Under the pieces are notes generated by a model. The model was not told where the DNA came from, made no database searches, and was given only the letters and a program-made list of their open reading frames with translations. Both the position numbers and the translations under genes were made by a program. Below are positions 1 through 6,086 of a stretch of 6,086 nucleotides of DNA, in pieces. Position 1 is the stretch's first letter. The number at the start of each line of letters is the position of its first letter. The stretch is taken from positions 1-6,086 of the forward strand of contig CALQPL010000074.1 in the NCBI GenBank assembly GCA_943332445.1, written 5' to 3'. This stretch comes from Bifidobacterium breve (GTDB taxonomy: Bacteria; Actinomycetota; Actinomycetes; UBA12327).

Positions 1-538
1 CACGTGATGCCAGCCTCGAGTACCTATGCCGACTTGATGGCCATCAACCCCGATGGCATCTTCTTGAGCAATGGTCCAGGCGACCCGGCCACGGCAACTC
101 ACGCAGTGGACGTCACGCGCGAAGCACTCGCGGCCCGCACCCCCGTTTTTGGCATCTGTTTTGGCAATCAAATCCTTGGTCGGGCGTTGGGGTTTGGAAC
201 ATACAAGCTCAAGTTCGGGCACCGCGGCATTAATCAACCCGTGATGGATCGCATTACTGGGCGCGTGGAAATCACCGCGCAAAACCACGGCTTCGCTGTT
301 GATGCTCCGATCACCGCGACTCCGCAATCACCTGTCGATACCGAATTTGGTCGGGTCAGCGTGAGTCATGTCTGCCTCAACGATGACGTTGTGGAAGGAC
401 TGACCTGTCACGACGTGCCAGCGTTCTCGGTGCAGTATCACCCCGAGGCCGCCGCCGGCCCGCACGATTCCAGTTATCTGTTTGATCGGTTTTGCGAGGT
501 CATGGAAACCGGTTCGGTCAACGTAGGGGAGGCAACCC

Positions 539-546
<8 letters not shown>
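1..546 (+). CDS. carA: Carbamoyl-phosphate synthase small (glutaminase) subunit, C-terminal part
   Basis: Partial gene: the frame is open from base 1 and ends at TAA 544-546, giving 181 residues of a protein that is usually about 370-390 long. The missing part is the N-terminal CarA-specific domain. What remains is the class I glutamine amidotransferase domain, which hydrolyses glutamine and channels ammonia to CarB in the cytoplasm. The NPDGIFLSNGPGDP motif is followed by the nucleophile region GICFGNQILGRALG, with the catalytic Cys at codon 157-159. The catalytic His and Glu lie in QYHPEA (His 439-441, Glu 445-447), and the conserved KFGHRG and TAQNHGFAV motifs lie between. The catalytic triad is complete, so the subunit should be active. 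The GICFGNQ wording, in place of the enterobacterial GICLGHQ, is typical of actinobacterial CarA as I recall it. The stop overlaps the carB start by 8 bases. Identification is very secure. Confidence 0.97.
525..532 (+). promoter_or_regulatory. Ribosome binding site of carB
   Basis: AGGGGAGG lies 6 bases before the ATG at 539, inside the end of carA. This purine-rich Shine-Dalgarno sequence at good spacing supports the 539 start. It also suggests that carB is translated by independent initiation as well as by coupling to carA. Confidence 0.75.
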
Positions 547-3819
<3,273 letters not shown>

Positions 3820-3820
<1 letters not shown>

Positions 3821-4791
3821 TGGCGGTGCAGGTTAAGGGCGAAGTCCTCGATATTCGCCGCATTGGGTCGTATTTCAACCTGAGCATGGTTGCTCCCGGT
3901 ATCGCAGAGCATGCCCGCCCCGGTCACTTCGTCGCCCTCAACGTGGGTGGAGATAGTTCAAGTTTGTTGTTGCGGCGAGCCTTTTCGATCTATCGCACTG
4001 AACAGCGGGGCGTGTACGGCGGAACGGTTGACATCGTTTTTTCAATTGCCGGTCCCGGCACGGCGTGGCTTGCTGATCGCCAGCGCCACGATCCCATCGA
4101 CATCGTGGGCCCACTTGGGCGCCCGTTCGTTTTACCGGCTGAACCGGTTCCTTGTGTGTTGATCGGTGGTGGCTACGGTGCTGCACCATTGTTCACTTTG
4201 GCCGAGAAATTGCGTGAGCGCGGATGTCGAGTTGACTTTGTCCTCGGAGCATCAACCGAGGATCGACTCTTTGGCGCCCTTGAGGGTAAGCGGATGTCAC
4301 AGTCCATTGCGATCACTACTGAAGATGGCAGTTTGGGCGAGCGCGGTCGCGTGACCGATGTGTTGCCACGCATCATCGAACGATCCGACTCTGCGGTCCT
4401 GTATGCGTGTGGACCGATGGGCATGCTTCAAGCTGTGGCCAAGACCGCTGAACGCTATGGGATCCACAGCCAGTGCGCGGTTGAGGAATCCATGGCCTGC
4501 GGAGTGGGTGTGTGCATGACGTGCGTTATGCCCGTCATTGGTGATGATGGCCAAACCCGCATGGTGCGCAGTTGTGTCGAAGGCCCAGTCTTTAGAGGTG
4601 ATCGTGTGCGCTGGTCTGAGGTCGGCACAGTGCCCGATGACACGATCGGTTCGATTGCTTGGACGCAAGCCACTAACGATTCCCTCTTTGCTGCCAGTGC
4701 ACCGGTGGCGGTTGAAGAGGACCTCCCGGTGGACGGTGAAGATGCGTTCGTCGAGGCTTCTGATGCTGACGACGAGGGGAGTGCGTCATGA
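3820..4791 (+). CDS. pyrK: Dihydroorotate dehydrogenase B, electron transfer subunit (FAD, [2Fe-2S])
   Basis: 323-residue iron-sulfur flavoprotein that takes electrons from the FMN of PyrD and passes them to NAD+. The ferredoxin-reductase-like FAD domain is about residues 1-100, with the FAD motif RRAFSIY (52-58). The NAD-binding domain follows, with IGGGYGAAP (115-123) and CGPMGML (197-203). The cluster is held by Cys227, Cys232, Cys235 and Cys252 (C-x4-C-x2-C-x16-C), the usual PyrK arrangement. Family members are commonly about 250-280 residues. Here roughly 40 extra residues end the protein. The last 25 hold 11 Asp/Glu, and there is no Lys or Arg after Arg264. The ATG shares one base with the carB stop (TAATG), with only a weak GGGA (3809-3812) upstream, so translation is probably coupled to carB. 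The following class 1B pyrD removes most doubt about function, although related reductases share the fold. Confidence 0.94.
4774..4781 (+). promoter_or_regulatory. Ribosome binding site of pyrD
   Basis: GAGGGGAG lies 6 bases upstream of the ATG at 4788, within the end of pyrK. It favours 4788 over the in-frame ATG codons at 4797 and 4848 as the pyrD start. Confidence 0.7.
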
Positions 4792-5846
4792 CTCGCATGC
4801 GCTTGACCACCAAGCCTGAGACCGAACAGCCATTGCCCGACATTGACATGTCCACGCACTTAGGTGAGCTGCCGTTGGTCAACCCAATCTTGACGGCATC
4901 TGGTTGTGCGGCGGCTGGTCGTGAACTCGATCAGTTCTTTGACATCACCACCATCGGTGGCATTGTCACTAAGTCAGTGATGCAAAACCCTCGATCAGGT
5001 CGCCCCACTCCACGTATGGCCGAGACCCCGTCGGGAATGCTCAACTCCATCGGACTGCAAGGCCCAGGCGTTGACTCCTTCATCGAGCGCGACCTGGCGT
5101 GGTTGCATGAACGTGGTGCCACCACGGTGGTCTCCATTGCCGGTGGAAGCGTCGAGGAGTTCGCCAAGGTCGCGGGCAAATTGCGTATGGCCACGGGCGT
5201 GAGCGGTATTGAAGTCAATATTTCGTGCCCCAACGTTGAATCACGCGGCGAAGTCTTTGCGTGCGATCCCGTGGCTGCAGCCGAAGTGGTCTCGGCGGTT
5301 CGCCGCTCCACCACCCCTGGCGTCCCCGTTTTCGTCAAACTCTCACCTGATGTCACCGACATCGTTTCGGTGGCTCACGCTGTGGTCGAGGCCGGTGCCG
5401 ATGGCCTTTCCATGATCAACACCACGTTAGGCATGGTCATCAATACCGACACCATGCGACCGGCGTTGGCTGGAATTACTGGTGGACTATCTGGACCCGC
5501 GATTCGTCCCATGGCCGTGCGTTGCGTCTGGCAGGTCCATCAGGCCATGCCAGAAGTTCCCATTTTGGGAATGGGTGGCATTCGTACGGGCCTTGATGCG
5601 CTGGAATTCATCTTGGCTGGGGCAAGCGCAGTGTCTATTGGCACGGTGATCTTCCACGACCCCAGCTCACCGGCTCGCATTCGTGACGAACTGGCTCGTG
5701 CTGTGGCTGAGCGTGGATTTGCTTCGCTCAATGATGCGATCGGATACGCCCACCGTGAACCCGATATCGAACTCGAGCCGCAGGGTCCGGCCTTTGTTGA
5801 GTTTGATGAGGCGTTAGAAGATTCTGAATCGAGCGCTGACCTGTGA
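4788..5846 (+). CDS. pyrD: Dihydroorotate dehydrogenase, class 1B catalytic subunit
   Basis: 352-residue FMN TIM-barrel enzyme that oxidises dihydroorotate to orotate in the cytosol, handing electrons to PyrK. The catalytic base is Cys147 in NISCPNV (144-150). Cysteine here marks class 1; quinone-linked class 2 enzymes have serine. Other conserved parts are NPILTASG (32-39), TKSV (61-64), NSIGLQGPG (86-94), VKLSPD (183-188), INTT (210-213), GGLSG (232-236), the phosphate-binding GMGGI (261-265) and SIGT (283-286). Class 1B proteins usually have about 300-315 residues. The extra length is an N-terminal stretch of about 20 residues before MSTHLGEL and an acidic tail (324-352 holds 11 Asp/Glu and no Lys or Arg). 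The start overlaps the pyrK stop as ATGA and has a strong ribosome binding site. An ATG at 4848 would give a more family-like N-terminus but lacks the operon-style overlap. Confidence 0.96.
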   Translation: MTRMRLTTKPETEQPLPDIDMSTHLGELPLVNPILTASGCAAAGRELDQFFDITTIGGIVTKSVMQNPRSGRPTPRMAETPSGMLNSIGLQGPGVDSFIERDLAWLHERGATTVVSIAGGSVEEFAKVAGKLRMATGVSGIEVNISCPNVESRGEVFACDPVAAAEVVSAVRRSTTPGVPVFVKLSPDVTDIVSVAHAVVEAGADGLSMINTTLGMVINTDTMRPALAGITGGLSGPAIRPMAVRCVWQVHQAMPEVPILGMGGIRTGLDALEFILAGASAVSIGTVIFHDPSSPARIRDELARAVAERGFASLNDAIGYAHREPDIELEPQGPAFVEFDEALEDSESSADL

Positions 5847-6086
5847 GCATCCGCCCGTTGAGTGACTTTGCTACTCCTGCACGTATCGCTGTGGCGTTGG
5901 ATGCACCAGACCTTGCCAGTGCTGTGGTGCTTGCGGGCCAAGTCAAGGATTCGGTCAGCACCTTCAAAGTCGGTCTTGAGTTGTACATGCGCTACGGACC
6001 CGAAGCGGTTCAACAAGTGCGCAATGCTGCGCCTGGGCGATTGCTTTTCTTGGACGTCAAACTCCACGACATCCCCAACACGGTGG
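5843..6086 (+). CDS. pyrF: Orotidine 5'-phosphate decarboxylase, N-terminal part (type I)
   Basis: Partial gene cut by the right edge. 81 codons are present of a protein usually about 230-280 long. It decarboxylates OMP to UMP, the last step of the pathway. The start is GTG at 5843, overlapping the pyrD stop as GTGA, and I read the N-terminus as VSIRPLSDFATPARIAVALD (first residue Met in vivo). The active-site residues of the family are visible: Asp20 in AVALD, Lys42 in FKVGLELY, and Asp71, Lys73 and Asp76 in LDVKLHDIPNTV. The D-x-K-x-x-D spacing and HDIPNTV wording mark the type I form, not the divergent type common in mycobacteria and streptomycetes. The only Shine-Dalgarno-like sequence is a weak GAGCG at 5831-5835, so initiation is probably coupled to pyrD termination. 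The C-terminal half cannot be judged. Confidence 0.95.
   Translation, partial: MSIRPLSDFATPARIAVALDAPDLASAVVLAGQVKDSVSTFKVGLELYMRYGPEAVQQVRNAAPGRLLFLDVKLHDIPNTV

Noticed and set aside
5847..5870. Later pyrF start at an in-frame TTG (5858)
   Set aside because: The GTG at 5843 forms the same 4-base stop/start overlap as the neighbouring junction, and the residues before AVALD have normal length for the family.

Overview
The window is a contiguous, gene-dense piece of a de novo pyrimidine (UMP) biosynthesis operon. All genes are on the + strand, in the order carA (3' end only), carB, pyrK-type electron-transfer subunit, pyrD (class 1B) and pyrF (5' end only). Both edges cut through genes, so the operon extends beyond the window on each side. 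There is no intergenic DNA: all four junctions are overlaps of 8, 1, 4 and 4 bases. No promoter, leader, attenuator or terminator can be seen, and no stretch lacks a gene.

The organism looks like an actinobacterium, or a close relative, with moderate GC (roughly mid-50s % by eye). From memory of the families, the CarA nucleophile region (GICFGNQILGRALG) and the CarB N-terminus and ATP-grasp core read very much like actinobacterial proteins such as those of Streptomyces. The dihydroorotate step, however, is the class 1B heterodimer (PyrD plus a [2Fe-2S]/FAD PyrK subunit). Many well-known actinobacteria instead use the quinone-linked class 2 enzyme. PyrF is also of the D-x-K-x-x-D type I form rather than the divergent form of mycobacteria and streptomycetes. 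A lineage cannot be named from this window alone.

By region: 1-546 is the glutaminase half of CarA, which supplies ammonia to CarB. 539-3820 is the full-length CarB synthetase, with two ATP-grasp halves, an oligomerisation domain and a C-terminal allosteric domain. 3820-4791 is PyrK, which passes electrons from PyrD to NAD+ through its iron-sulfur cluster and FAD. 4788-5846 is PyrD, which oxidises dihydroorotate to orotate. 5843-6086 is the start of PyrF, which decarboxylates OMP to UMP. The missing steps (aspartate transcarbamylase, dihydroorotase, orotate phosphoribosyltransferase) are presumably encoded elsewhere, often upstream of carA.

No new biological system is visible. The points most worth checking are the acidic C-terminal tails on both PyrK and PyrD, and the mix of an actinobacterial CarAB with a class 1B dihydroorotate dehydrogenase and a type I PyrF.
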